Assembly (NCBI GenBank): GCA_030263535.1
Contig: SZPB01000017.1
Location: 1 to 34,610, forward strand
From: Cytophagia bacterium CHB2
GTDB taxonomy: Bacteria > Zhuqueibacterota > Zhuqueibacteria > Zhuqueibacterales > Zhuqueibacteraceae
Direction: 5' to 3'
Length of the DNA: 34,610 nt
The position numbers were made by a program, and so were the translations under genes. The notes beneath the pieces are model-generated. The model made no database searches and was not told where the DNA came from. It saw only the letters and a list, made by a program, of their open reading frames with translations. Position 1 is the stretch's first letter. Every line of letters begins with the position of its first letter. Below, in pieces: positions 1-7,510 of the stretch.

Positions 1-870
1 ATGGTTTTGCCGGCCATGGGCGTGATGAGTGAATTGATCACCTGCTTCTCCCGTAAGAAAATTTTCGGTTACGAATTCATCGCCTTCTCCAGCCTCGCGA
101 TTGCGGTGATCAGCTTCTTGGTGTGGGGCCATCACATGTTTACCACCGGCCAGTCGATCTATGCCGGCATGGTTTTTTCCTTTTTGAGCTTCCTAGTCGC
201 GATTCCCTCGGCGATCAAAGTGTTCAATTGGACCGCGACCCTCTACAAAGGGTCGGTATCGTATCAAGCACCGATGCTGTACGCCATCGGCTTCATTGGT
301 TTGTTCACGATTGGCGGCCTCACCGGCATGTTTCTTTCGACGCTGGCCGTGGATGTGCATGTGCACGACACCTATTTCATCGTTGCGCACTTTCACTACA
401 TTATGGTCGGCGGCACAATCATGGCTTATCTCGGCGGCCTGCACTTTTGGTGGCCCAAGATTACCGGCAGGTTGTATCCCGACGGCTGGGCGCGCTTTGC
501 CGCATTGGTGGTGTTCGTGGGATTCAATCTGACATTCTTCCCGCAATTTGTGTTGGGCTATCTCGGCATGCCGCGGCGCTATCACGTTTACCCGGAAGAA
601 TTTCAAGTCTTGAATGTTATGTCGTCTGCGGGCGCTACAATTCTGGGCGTGGGCTATTTGATCCCGCTGATCTATTTTCTCTGGTCGCTCAAATATGGCC
701 CGCGCGCGAGCGCGAATCCCTGGAGTGCGACCGGTTTGGAATGGACGACGCCTTCGCCGCCGCCCACCCAAAATTTTGAAAAAACGCCGATTGTGACGGA
801 AGAGGCATATGATTACGCGAAATTTGCGCGTGAGCATGCCAAAGAAGAAAAGGAGGGCGCCCTTGTCTGA
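1..870 (+). CDS. ctaD: Cytochrome c oxidase subunit I, C-terminal part (5' end outside window)
   Basis: Catalytic heme-copper oxidase subunit, cut by the window start; the first Met visible here is internal (the family text around it is VLPAMG). About 289 residues remain. Visible ligands, numbered from the window start: HH at 44-45 for CuB, H122-D123 near the Mg site, H130 as the heme a3 ligand and H132 as the heme a ligand (motif [12 protein letters not shown]). The spacing is that of aa3/caa3 type A oxidases. Hydrophobic helices alternate throughout, and a charged cytoplasmic tail ([13 protein letters not shown]) ends the protein. The gene overlaps the next one by 8 nt and carries that gene's ribosome site, so the two are translationally coupled. 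It is an inner-membrane protein that reduces O2 and pumps protons. Confidence 0.97.
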   Translation: MVLPAMGVMSELITCFSRKKIFGYEFIAFSSLAIAVISFLVWGHHMFTTGQSIYAGMVFSFLSFLVAIPSAIKVFNWTATLYKGSVSYQAPMLYAIGFIGLFTIGGLTGMFLSTLAVDVHVHDTYFIVAHFHYIMVGGTIMAYLGGLHFWWPKITGRLYPDGWARFAALVVFVGFNLTFFPQFVLGYLGMPRRYHVYPEEFQVLNVMSSAGATILGVGYLIPLIYFLWSLKYGPRASANPWSATGLEWTTPSPPPTQNFEKTPIVTEEAYDYAKFAREHAKEEKEGALV

Positions 871-1510
871 GCAACATCATCCGGCGCTTGCCCATCATTT
901 TGATGATCTCGACCAGCAGTTCGAAGCGGCGGGATTGGGGATGTGGGCGTTTTTGATTCAAGAGATTCTGTTTTTCGGCGGGCTGTTTGCGGTTTACTTG
1001 ATATATCGCATGAGCTATCCCGAGGCCTTCATCCAGGGCAGCCACTACCTCGACATTACGCTCGGCGGGGTCAATACCGCCATTTTGATTTGCAGCAGCT
1101 TGACCATGGCGTTGGCGGTGTTCTACGGCCAGCAAAGCAAGCGCAAGCAACTGATCATGTTTCTCGTGTTTACCGTGGTGTTGGGCGCCGCATTTTTAGG
1201 CATCAAAGCTATCGAATACACCCACAAGTTTCATGAACACCTCGTTCCCGGGCCTTTCTTTAATCCTGCGGAGGCGCATGCCCCGCAAATGCAAATTTTC
1301 TTCGCGGTGTATTTTGCCATGACGGGCATGCACGCGCTGCACATGGTCATCGGCATCGGTATTTTGTTTTATCTTATTTATCAAGCGCAGCGCGGGCGTT
1401 ATTCCAAAGAGTACAATTCCCCGATCGAAATTTTCGGTTTGTATTGGCACTTCGTCGACATCGTCTGGATTTTTCTGTTCCCGTTACTTTATCTCATAGG
1501 TCGCCACTGA
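863..1510 (+). CDS. ctaE: Cytochrome c oxidase subunit III
   Basis: A 215-aa integral membrane subunit of the same oxidase. I chose a TTG start at 863 because AGGAGG lies at 851-856 with 6-nt spacing, and because the product then begins at the family's usual N-terminus ([15 protein letters not shown]). An ATG further upstream (809) would add 18 charged residues read from inside ctaD. Subunit III hallmarks are [13 protein letters not shown] in the first helix, the conserved Glu in [19 protein letters not shown], and the C-terminal [17 protein letters not shown]. It has five membrane spans, as in short bacterial forms. It stabilises subunit I and its proton uptake. Its stop codon overlaps the ctaF start by one base (TGATG). 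Confidence 0.96.
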   Translation: MSEQHHPALAHHFDDLDQQFEAAGLGMWAFLIQEILFFGGLFAVYLIYRMSYPEAFIQGSHYLDITLGGVNTAILICSSLTMALAVFYGQQSKRKQLIMFLVFTVVLGAAFLGIKAIEYTHKFHEHLVPGPFFNPAEAHAPQMQIFFAVYFAMTGMHALHMVIGIGILFYLIYQAQRGRYSKEYNSPIEIFGLYWHFVDIVWIFLFPLLYLIGRH

Positions 1511-1818
1511 TGGGTCCACATCTCGTTCCGCAAAGAGTCTATTTTACAATTTTCGCCGCATTGATGGTTTTGACGTTCGTCACTGTGGTAGTCGCTTTTG
1601 TCGATCTCGGCCCACTCAACAACTTTATCGCCATGTCGATTGCGATTACCAAAGCCACACTGGTGATCATGTATTTTATGCATGTGCGCTACAGCGACAA
1701 GCTGGTGTGGGTTTTTGCCGGCGCCGGGTTCTTGTGGCTCATCATCTTGTTTGCCTTTCTGGTGAGCGACTATGTCACGCGCGAGGCCTGGAGCAATTTG
1801 CTGACGAGCCTGCCATAA
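1510..1818 (+). CDS. ctaF: Cytochrome c oxidase subunit IV (COX4_pro type)
   Basis: A 102-aa small membrane protein with three predicted helices, starting at the ATG that overlaps the ctaE stop. The central stretch AITKATLVIMYFMHVRYSDKL is the signature of the prokaryotic COX4/CyoD-like subunit of caa3 oxidases. The function is structural (assembly or stability of the oxidase); the family has no catalytic residues. It is the last gene of the oxidase operon: a strong terminator follows within 10 nt. The symbol follows Bacillus-style usage and could equally be written coxD. Confidence 0.9.
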   Translation: MGPHLVPQRVYFTIFAALMVLTFVTVVVAFVDLGPLNNFIAMSIAITKATLVIMYFMHVRYSDKLVWVFAGAGFLWLIILFAFLVSDYVTREAWSNLLTSLP

Positions 1819-1823
1819 AACAC

Positions 1824-1847
1824 AAAACCCCACCAAAGTGGGGTTTT
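1824..1847. terminator. Bidirectional rho-independent terminator
   Basis: A perfect 10-bp stem (1824-1833 with 1838-1847; AAAACCCCAC / GTGGGGTTTT) around a CAAA loop. It is flanked by T-runs on both strands, so it can end the oxidase operon on the plus strand and the convergent gene at 1870 on the minus strand. Confidence 0.9.
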
Positions 1848-1869
1848 TGTTTAATCTCGCTGAAAGCCA

Positions 1870-2547
1870 TTACTCCTTCCGCATCTGTGTCTTCATTTGC
1901 TTCAGCATCTCCATTGGGTTCTGACCTTCGGTGATCACCACCCCTTTCGGCAAGGTCAATTTCTCCGGAGGGACGTTCACGTTTTCCTGCACGCGGGTCG
2001 CTTCAATCAGAATTGTTTTACCCATCATGCTTGCCTCGGTTTTCAGCGCGAGCCCCTGCCAGACCCAGGTCTTGGTTTTCAAATTTTGGATTTCCCAAAC
2101 GTCGCAACGTTTTCCCAAGAACGTTTCTTCTCCAATTTTCTTCGCGCCGCTGCGCTTCATGATATCTTCGCCAATATCCGTGAGATCCTTGCCCTCGCGT
2201 TTGGCTTGTGCGCTCAGGTCTTTGAGCAAGGGCGTCGGCACTTTGGTTCCGGTTTTCGCATCCAAATCGACGCTGTAGGTCCAATCGCCATCCAACAATG
2301 TGAGTATATTTTTTTTGATGGACATGTTCATCATTTTGGTTTCCGCTTGTGAGTATTTGGCCTCGCGCATACCCCACCGGTCAAAATAGATCGTCTCGCT
2401 GCCGGTTTGCACGCCGCTGAGTTTATACTCGACAATGCCCGAGCGAATTTTATAGCGCTGGACTTCTTGCCCGAAACTTTTTGTCATCCCGCCGGCTAAT
2501 GCTAAAATCCCGAGTCCCAAACAAATGTGTCCCAATAAACGTTTCAT
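1870..2547 (-). CDS. Secreted DUF4412-like protein of unknown function
   Basis: 225 aa. The N-terminus is a signal peptide (positive MKRL, hydrophobic GHICLGLGILALAGG, cleavage near SFGQ at about residue 26), so the protein is exported. The body reads like the LolA/DUF4412-type soluble periplasmic beta-rich proteins that track metal or lipid states: YFDRWGMREAKYS, a WTYSVDLDAKTGT strand, FLGKRCDVWEI with a lone Cys, then a long C-terminal helix. I assign the family by pattern only; no catalytic residue can be pointed to. It is transcribed convergently with the oxidase operon and shares its terminator. Nothing upstream suggests an operon partner. Confidence 0.75.
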   Translation of the reverse strand: MKRLLGHICLGLGILALAGGMTKSFGQEVQRYKIRSGIVEYKLSGVQTGSETIYFDRWGMREAKYSQAETKMMNMSIKKNILTLLDGDWTYSVDLDAKTGTKVPTPLLKDLSAQAKREGKDLTDIGEDIMKRSGAKKIGEETFLGKRCDVWEIQNLKTKTWVWQGLALKTEASMMGKTILIEATRVQENVNVPPEKLTLPKGVVITEGQNPMEMLKQMKTQMRKE

Positions 2548-2621
2548 GAGATGGTCTCCCGTTTGAATTTGTGATGAATTTGAGGGTAGTGACCCATGTT
2601 GAGAAAATTCGTGCGGAAAAT

Positions 2622-3203
2622 TTAACGCGCCAGCAGTAATTCCCTGCTCAAGACTTCAATTGTGCCATTGTCAGCTTCAACCAACACGCGTAAGAAGTAA
2701 ATACCATTGCTTGCCGCTTGACCGGCAGCGGTTGTTCCAAACCATTTCAGTTGATGCGTACCGGTGAACAAAATTCCATTGTACAAGCTCTGAATCTGCT
2801 GGCCTTGCAAATTGTAGATCGTGGCTGACACACGGCCGGGCGCGCCTAGATGTAGCGGCATTTGAGTGAAATGCCGAAACGGATTGGGATAATTCGGGGA
2901 GAGGTGGAATTGAGGTCGAGAGATTGTCCGGCTTTCCTGCGACACATAGCGGCCGGGTGCCTCGGGCGCTATGCCGGGCTTTTGAATGTAGGTGAGCGAG
3001 AATTCATCGATTTCATTGTTCATTTCTTCGCCGCGCAGAAAAAAGCCCACGTACCAGTTGTCGGATTTTGGAAAATGTTTGGCGGGATCCTCGGCGGTGG
3101 CAGAGTATTCGCCATTGATGTAGTAATCAAAATAATTGCCGTCATGCTCTTGCCGGATTTTGATGGTGACTACGTCACCTGCCTGAGGTTTGAGCGGATG
3201 ATC
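2622..3203 (-). pseudogene. 5'-truncated T9SS-sorted protein (paralogue of 11055-12791)
   Basis: The minus-strand reading frame is open from an in-frame stop at 3204-3206 to 2622. It matches the last ~190 residues of the protein at 11055-12791 almost line for line: GDVVTIKIRQEHDGNYFDYY, then ATAEDPA.HFPKS, NWYVGFFLRGEEMNNEIDEF, YIQKPGIAPEAP. A Por/T9SS C-terminal sorting domain follows (NYPNPF at its start, IYNLQGQQIQSLY, GQAASNGIYFLRV). Homology stops at about 3200, so the signal peptide, FN3 domain and most of the jelly-roll domain are missing. An internal Met at 3050 could start a 142-aa product, but without a signal peptide a cell-surface role is not possible. I read it as the stump of a duplicated gene cut by the adjacent insertion. 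Confidence 0.8.
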
Positions 3204-3266
3204 TTATGAAAAAATGCGGCGAATGCCAGAAGGGTAATTGCCAAGGTCAGATGAGACTAAACTTTC

Positions 3267-4049
3267 CTAAAGCCAGGAGAGTTTCTGGGGTTCCCTCACG
3301 GCGCCTTTCTCAGAGATGACGGCAAGGAAGATTTCTTCAAGTGACAAAGAATCCTTCACGATGCCACCGTTAGTCTTTCTTCTGAGATCATCCATTGTAC
3401 CCTGGAAAAAGATTTTTCCTTTGCTGATTATTGCAATCTGATCGCAGAGTTTTTCAACGGTATTGAGATCATGAGAGCTGAGAAAGACCGTAACCCCTTT
3501 TTCAGCCATAAGGCGCAGATTATCCTTTATTGTCTTTGATGATAGCGGATCAATTCCCTCCAAGGGCTCGTCTAAAATGAGGAGCCTGGGGCGATGGATG
3601 ATTGCTGTTGCCAGCGACACCTTCTTTTTCATACCCGTTGAAAGAGTCTCAATCAAGTCATTTCGCTTTTCATAAAGAACGAAGAATTGCATGAGTTCTT
3701 CAATGCGCTTCTCTGCGACGGTTTTTTCGATGCCGTGCATGGCTGCGGCAAATTCCAAATACTCTTGTGACGTGAGTTTTTCTAAGTATACCGGCTTTTC
3801 TAGAACGAAGCCGACATTTCTTTTGTACTCAAAATCAAAATCATTCACTTTTTCACCAAGAAGAAACACTTCGCCCGCGTCCTTTTGCACGATTCCCGCC
3901 AGGATATTTATAAGGCTCGATTTCCCGGCGCCATTCGGACCGATTAGGCCAAAAACGCACCCCGCGGGAACGGACAAATCCAGATGCTCCAGGGCAACGG
4001 CTTTTTTCTTATAATTTTTTTTTAGCCCTTTGCAAACGATGGCATTCAC
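3267..4049 (-). CDS. ABC transporter ATP-binding protein (putative bacteriocin immunity/export)
   Basis: 260 aa. I start it at a GTG overlapping the upstream permease stop (GTGA, 4-nt overlap), which removes 36 poorly conserved residues. It has a complete nucleotide-binding domain: Walker A GPNGAGKS at 37-44, signature LSTGMKKK from 136, Walker B LLILDEP at 156-162, and switch His 193 in SSHD. This is the ABC-2 type (CcmA/BcrA-like) domain, cytoplasmic and paired with two separate membrane subunits encoded just upstream. As the last gene of the precursor-peptide operon it most likely powers immunity or removal of the mature peptide. That role is inferred from context. A lantibiotic-immunity or antibiotic-efflux family member would look the same. 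Confidence 0.88.
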   Translation of the reverse strand: MNAIVCKGLKKNYKKKAVALEHLDLSVPAGCVFGLIGPNGAGKSSLINILAGIVQKDAGEVFLLGEKVNDFDFEYKRNVGFVLEKPVYLEKLTSQEYLEFAAAMHGIEKTVAEKRIEELMQFFVLYEKRNDLIETLSTGMKKKVSLATAIIHRPRLLILDEPLEGIDPLSSKTIKDNLRLMAEKGVTVFLSSHDLNTVEKLCDQIAIISKGKIFFQGTMDDLRRKTNGGIVKDSLSLEEIFLAVISEKGAVREPQKLSWL

Positions 4050-4720
4050 GATAGATCTCCCAAAATGACGAACTTGTGTTTCTGCAACGCTTTTGCAGTT
4101 GATGGGATCATGACAAAGTACCACGCCACCACAGAACCCATTAAGAATATCACGCACAAGAGGTAGCTTTGAAATATCACTTTCAGGATCAGATAGGGAA
4201 GTGAAGCGAACATCATCATGCCGAATTGCAGAAGCAGGGAGATGATGAGATTGTCCGTAGAATCCTGAAGAGAGAATCGAACAGCAATGAAGTTTCCGAG
4301 CCAGAAAAAGAGAAAGATGGAGGTCAGGAGTAATACCAGTGCATCAAGAAAGTCAAGCACGTTGGATTCATGTCGTGCTGCCGCAACAAGTGCCGTTAAA
4401 CAATACAATCCCAGAACGAGAATGAAGATGCTTAGGTTTTTTGCGAATATGATCCTTTTGAGATCTGTCGGGAACAGAAAATAGCAGGTTTTTTCGTTTT
4501 TGCCTTCCCAAAAAATATTGGCAAACAAAAATCCTGTGACCAGATAGTTGAAGGTAACAATGCCAATAAACACATTCATGCCCGCAAACAGTGATTTTGC
4601 AAGCGAAGACAATAGCAAAGCGTTACATGCGACACTTATGATGATGAAACTCCAAGTTAATTGGCGATGAAGCATGATCATGCTTATCTTTACGAGAGTC
4701 TGTGTTCGCGGTTTTGTCAT
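4046..4720 (-). CDS. ABC-2 type permease subunit
   Basis: 224 aa from the ATG at 4720 (MTKPRTQ); an earlier ATG at 4792 would overlap the upstream gene by 50 nt. About six hydrophobic segments are visible: LTWSFIIISVACNALLL, MNVFIGIVTFNYLVTGFLF, LSIFILVLGLYCLTALV, ALVLLLTSIFLFFWLG, IISLLLQFGMMMFASLPYLIL and LLCVIFLMGSVVAWYFVMI. The soluble loop between spans 2 and 3 (FWEGKNEKTCYFLFPTDLKR) resembles the cytosolic coupling segment of ABC-2 permeases. It overlaps the ATPase gene by 4 nt. It is poorly conserved at sequence level, and the function rests on its place between another permease and the ATPase. Confidence 0.75.
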   Translation of the reverse strand: MTKPRTQTLVKISMIMLHRQLTWSFIIISVACNALLLSSLAKSLFAGMNVFIGIVTFNYLVTGFLFANIFWEGKNEKTCYFLFPTDLKRIIFAKNLSIFILVLGLYCLTALVAAARHESNVLDFLDALVLLLTSIFLFFWLGNFIAVRFSLQDSTDNLIISLLLQFGMMMFASLPYLILKVIFQSYLLCVIFLMGSVVAWYFVMIPSTAKALQKHKFVILGDLS

Positions 4721-4742
4721 AGATTTTCCGCTGCATCCGTTT

Positions 4743-5507
4743 TCATTCAGAGTAATTATTCGGGTATGGATTCCCATTTCTTCTTGTTGCAAGAAATGCC
4801 AATACTATAATTCCGCTCACTAGGAACAGACCCAAGAACAGGCTATTGGTGAGCGCTCCTTGTATGTTGCCGGTTTTGAGTGCGTAAAGGGCGTTGCCCG
4901 CGTGACTGATGAGCGGTAATGCACCGAATATATCCAATCTCTTTGTGATGAGTACCACGTTAAAGAAGATAATTCCAAAATAAAATATTATTAGGGCATT
5001 GCTTTTTGTTCTTCTGAAGAAATTTCCACAAAGACTATAAGTGATATGAAACCAAACGATCATTGTCAATAGAAAGGCAAGAATGAGTACTACACCAAGC
5101 AGCGCCTTTAACGGAGACAGTTCTTTCAGAAAAAAAACAGCGAAAAGGAGAGCAATCATCAAATAAAGCAATGATTTGTGGTCCACGATGGCAATCATGA
5201 GGTTGAATTTTAATTTTTGAAGATATCCGATTGGGAAGATGCTCAAATGAAATGGCTCTATCAGGGTTCTGGTTTGAAATCTCAATAGTGTGAACAGGAC
5301 ATCGACCGCAGATATAAACAGTATGCCGGCACTAAACGCAATTTGTGTTTGTTTCACGCTTTCAAAGTCAAGCATCTCTGTAAAAAGCAATAACGTCCAA
5401 AATGATATAGGGGAGAGTGAAGCTAAAGCCACAAGGAGCAAATAAATATGCCCCCTCTTTCTTGATCGTTTTATTAGGATAAAATTAATTCGAAATAAAT
5501 CAAACAT
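4743..5507 (-). CDS. ABC-2 type permease subunit
   Basis: 254 aa from the ATG at 5507 (MFDLFRINF), preferred because it begins with the short amphipathic helix usual for such permeases; an ATG at 5558 would add 17 residues. Six hydrophobic spans follow a basic KRSRKRGH segment. The loop FQTRTLIEPFHLSIFPIGYLQKLK resembles the coupling loop of its neighbour (FPTDLKR), suggesting the two permeases form a heterodimer. It lies 22 nt upstream of the second permease and downstream of the precursor gene, separated from it by a strong hairpin. Likely role: membrane channel of the immunity or efflux transporter. Confidence 0.72.
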   Translation of the reverse strand: MFDLFRINFILIKRSRKRGHIYLLLVALASLSPISFWTLLLFTEMLDFESVKQTQIAFSAGILFISAVDVLFTLLRFQTRTLIEPFHLSIFPIGYLQKLKFNLMIAIVDHKSLLYLMIALLFAVFFLKELSPLKALLGVVLILAFLLTMIVWFHITYSLCGNFFRRTKSNALIIFYFGIIFFNVVLITKRLDIFGALPLISHAGNALYALKTGNIQGALTNSLFLGLFLVSGIIVLAFLATRRNGNPYPNNYSE

Positions 5508-5570
5508 TATATTTGATACTGATTTTCCCATTGGGCACCATGCACAATATGTGCTCACGATAAAGTGAAC

Positions 5571-5605
5571 TCATCGAGCAGGAATCCGAAATTCCTGCTC
5601 GATGA
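5571..5605 (-). terminator. 15-bp perfect hairpin between precursor and immunity genes
   Basis: Arms 5571-5585 and 5591-5605 pair perfectly (15 bp) around a CCGAA loop. On the minus strand it follows the precursor stop at 5644 and is followed by GTTCACTTTA, which is not a full T-run. It is therefore more likely a leaky terminator or an mRNA-protecting stem than a full stop. Such a stem after the structural peptide gene raises peptide mRNA over downstream genes in known bacteriocin operons. Confidence 0.7.
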
Positions 5606-5643
5606 TCAAACAGTTTACGGTATTTTATTTGACTTGCAGCAAC

Positions 5644-5850
5644 CTAACCGCACATGTCAGAGCAACTGCAGATAATTCCTGCCGCGCCCGAAAACAATCC
5701 TAGTTGGCCTATAATAAATACCCCAATTCCTCCCGTTGCGGCAGCGGCGCCGGCAATAGCGATTCCGTACCCAGCCAAGGCTAGTGCACACTCAAACGGC
5801 AACTGCCCGCCATTGAGCTCTTGCATTGCTTCCAACGAAAGCTCTTTCAT
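5644..5850 (-). CDS. Double-glycine leader bacteriocin-like precursor peptide, four core cysteines
   Basis: 68 aa from the ATG at 5850, which has GGAGG 5 nt upstream (5856-5860). The leader MKELSLEAMQELNGG is 15 residues with the acidic/hydrophobic pattern and Gly-Gly cleavage site recognised by C39 peptidases. The 53-residue core starts QLPFEC and is rich in Gly/Ala/Ile with a hydrophobic centre (YGIAIAGAAAATGGIGVFII). It ends with a Cys cluster IICSCSDMCG. Cysteines lie at core positions 6, 46, 48 and 52, so two disulfides are possible. No Ser/Thr-rich lanthionine pattern and no lanthionine synthetase, radical-SAM or YcaO gene is nearby. I infer an unmodified or disulfide-bonded membrane-active peptide exported by the C39 ABC transporter of the same operon. 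I do not recognise a named family. Confidence 0.85.
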   Translation of the reverse strand: MKELSLEAMQELNGGQLPFECALALAGYGIAIAGAAAATGGIGVFIIGQLGLFSGAAGIICSCSDMCG

Positions 5851-5902
5851 AATGACCTCCAATGTCAATAGATTTGAAGACTATTGCTCCGCGGCGAGAG
5901 CG

Positions 5903-6442
5903 TCAATTATGGCCGCTAACCCGGCGTTCCGGACCACCGGTTTTATTCAATTCCTTCAAGATTTTGTCTAACTTGGCTTCGCCTCGTATTTTCGAAAGCA
6001 ATCTTCCGAATTGATCAAAAATGAACACATAGGGTACCGCACGACTCCCGAAGCGATTCTCAAAATGATTCGGATCAACTTCACCCCACATCACATTTTG
6101 CGCGATTTCCAACTCCGGCCACATATTTGTTTTGTCCGAGCGCAGAAAATTCTTCTCGGTGGTGAGGATGATCATCTTTACATCATTGAAACTATGGAGA
6201 TTTTCATTGAACAAATTCAGTTGATACTTACAGTATTTGCAAAGGCTGTGAAAGTGAACGACGATCGTGCTGTAGCTGCTATCCGGCGCAAGGTGTTTAA
6301 CCCCCTTGGAGGAATGATACTCCAAGGCTGGCATGTGTGCTCCGAGTGGCAGTACCGCTGGTCGGAAAGCTGCCTGGAGCAGCCAGATGATGATGATCAA
6401 AAAGCAAACCAGAAAGATTCCCGCCGACGCTTTTTTATACAT
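5903..6442 (-). CDS. Membrane-anchored TlpA-like thiol-disulfide protein
   Basis: 179 aa. An N-terminal membrane anchor or signal (FLVCFLIIIIWLLQAAF, about residues 10-26) precedes an extracytoplasmic thioredoxin fold. The redox motif is CKYC (C68, C71) in HFHSLCKYCKYQLN, and the cis-Pro loop is AVPYVFIFD with P137. The CXXC sits after the usual first beta strand, as in TlpA/ResA. The start overlaps the stop of the MauE-like gene by 8 nt. Next to a four-Cys precursor, the simplest role is forming or reshuffling disulfides in the exported peptide. Cytochrome c maturation is unlikely because no ccm genes are near. Confidence 0.88.
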   Translation of the reverse strand: MYKKASAGIFLVCFLIIIIWLLQAAFRPAVLPLGAHMPALEYHSSKGVKHLAPDSSYSTIVVHFHSLCKYCKYQLNLFNENLHSFNDVKMIILTTEKNFLRSDKTNMWPELEIAQNVMWGEVDPNHFENRFGSRAVPYVFIFDQFGRLLSKIRGEAKLDKILKELNKTGGPERRVSGHN

Positions 6443-6839
6443 GTTTCATACCCCGAGAATCGTATTTCAACAGGCAGGTCATGACAATGAGAAGTAGATT
6501 TTTTAAAACACTTATCAGCGGATTTACTTCCAGAAATGTACCGAAGCAGCCACAATTCTCCGCCTCCATGAATGCCATGGCCACACTTGTTCCCAGAAAG
6601 GCAATCAAAGTTATCAGTATGACGCTGTAAACGGTATTTGCACTACGCTGATTGAAAACCAAAAGGCAAACAAATGTCAATTCAATCAGAATTGTCGTGG
6701 CAACCAGATAGTGAACGACTTCATTATTTATATTGGTGAAACTCGCAAAATACACGACAGTATTCTCAAAATCAAAAATCTTTGCGAGAGCAGAAATTCC
6801 AAAGATCGCACTGATCGTGCCTTTGAAAAAATTAGTCAT
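6435..6839 (-). CDS. MauE/DoxX-like redox-associated membrane protein
   Basis: 134 aa, four hydrophobic spans. The diagnostic loop ENCGCFGTFLEVN carries a Cys-Gly-Cys pair of the MauE/methylamine-utilisation type (PF07291), where the membrane thiols pass electrons to a periplasmic thioredoxin-like partner. The neighbouring TlpA-like gene is exactly such a partner. It starts at an ATG overlapping the upstream gene by 4 nt, so the genes are co-translated. Likely role: quinone-linked oxidation or reduction of the TlpA-like protein during peptide maturation. The family call is firm; the substrate is inferred. Confidence 0.85.
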   Translation of the reverse strand: MTNFFKGTISAIFGISALAKIFDFENTVVYFASFTNINNEVVHYLVATTILIELTFVCLLVFNQRSANTVYSVILITLIAFLGTSVAMAFMEAENCGCFGTFLEVNPLISVLKNLLLIVMTCLLKYDSRGMKHV

Positions 6840-7510
6840 CCGCTAACTCCGTTCAAATAAGCTGTGATTCCCCACTGCAACAGCAGGAGCAGCATCCACA
6901 TACAGAATACCAGGAAAGCAGCTAGCTCTTTCTTTAGTTTTTCTGTGCGCACCAAACCTTTGTAAATGATAAAACACCAGGCCGCCTCAAATAGGCTGAA
7001 CTTGTTCAAAACTGTGAATGCGGCCTGGGGATATTGTGACGCATCGAGAATGCTTGCAATGGAAAGAGGTACAACGCTCAAGCTGGCGAGAGAGATTTCC
7101 GATGCGGGTAGATTGTTCAACCAGAAAATTTTGACGAAGGCAGAGGCGGTCATTGGCAAAGAAGCGCATGTGACGATGCGAAAAAGCCGGCGAAATGGAA
7201 TGTCAATCATCATGAGAATAAGCGGCATTTGAATGAGCAAGACAAGAAACGTGACGTGTATCCATGTAAGGATCGGTTGAAAAATATATCCCCAAAGGGT
7301 CAGTTTTCTCATGAAATTGAAGTACTCATCGATCCGCTCGGCCTCCAGTTGTTCAGACAGCAGATTCTGGTAAACATCACGCGTCAGGACGTGTTCATTG
7401 TAAAACCAGCCTGCCAGCAGATTCGCGAGAAGGATAATTATGAACAGTTGCCAGGTTTTGATATAGACATCCTTGTTCAAGGCCAATGACGGCGCTATAC
7501 TATAGGGCAT
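6836..7510 (-). CDS. Multi-TM protein, Yip1-like, of unknown role in the peptide operon
   Basis: 224 aa from the ATG at 7510, which overlaps the exporter gene's end by 11 nt and has GGAAGG upstream. The first span (WQLFIIILLANLLAGWF) is followed by a ~50-residue soluble loop (EHVLTRDVYQ, EAERIDEYFNFMRK). At least four more spans follow, including LTWIHVTFLVLLIQMPLILMM and VFCMWMLLLLLQWGITAYL. The layout recalls Yip1/YIP-type membrane proteins. No cysteines sit in a redox pattern, so it does not look like a disulfide enzyme. It could be an immunity factor or exporter accessory. Function not established. Confidence 0.7.
   Translation of the reverse strand: MPYSIAPSLALNKDVYIKTWQLFIIILLANLLAGWFYNEHVLTRDVYQNLLSEQLEAERIDEYFNFMRKLTLWGYIFQPILTWIHVTFLVLLIQMPLILMMIDIPFRRLFRIVTCASLPMTASAFVKIFWLNNLPASEISLASLSVVPLSIASILDASQYPQAAFTVLNKFSLFEAAWCFIIYKGLVRTEKLKKELAAFLVFCMWMLLLLLQWGITAYLNGVSG

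Noticed and set aside
5644-5850. Lanthipeptide or circular bacteriocin precursor
   Set aside because: No LanM/LanB, radical-SAM, YcaO or circularisation-type membrane protein (DUF95/SpoIIM) gene is in the operon, and the Ser/Thr-Cys pattern is poor.
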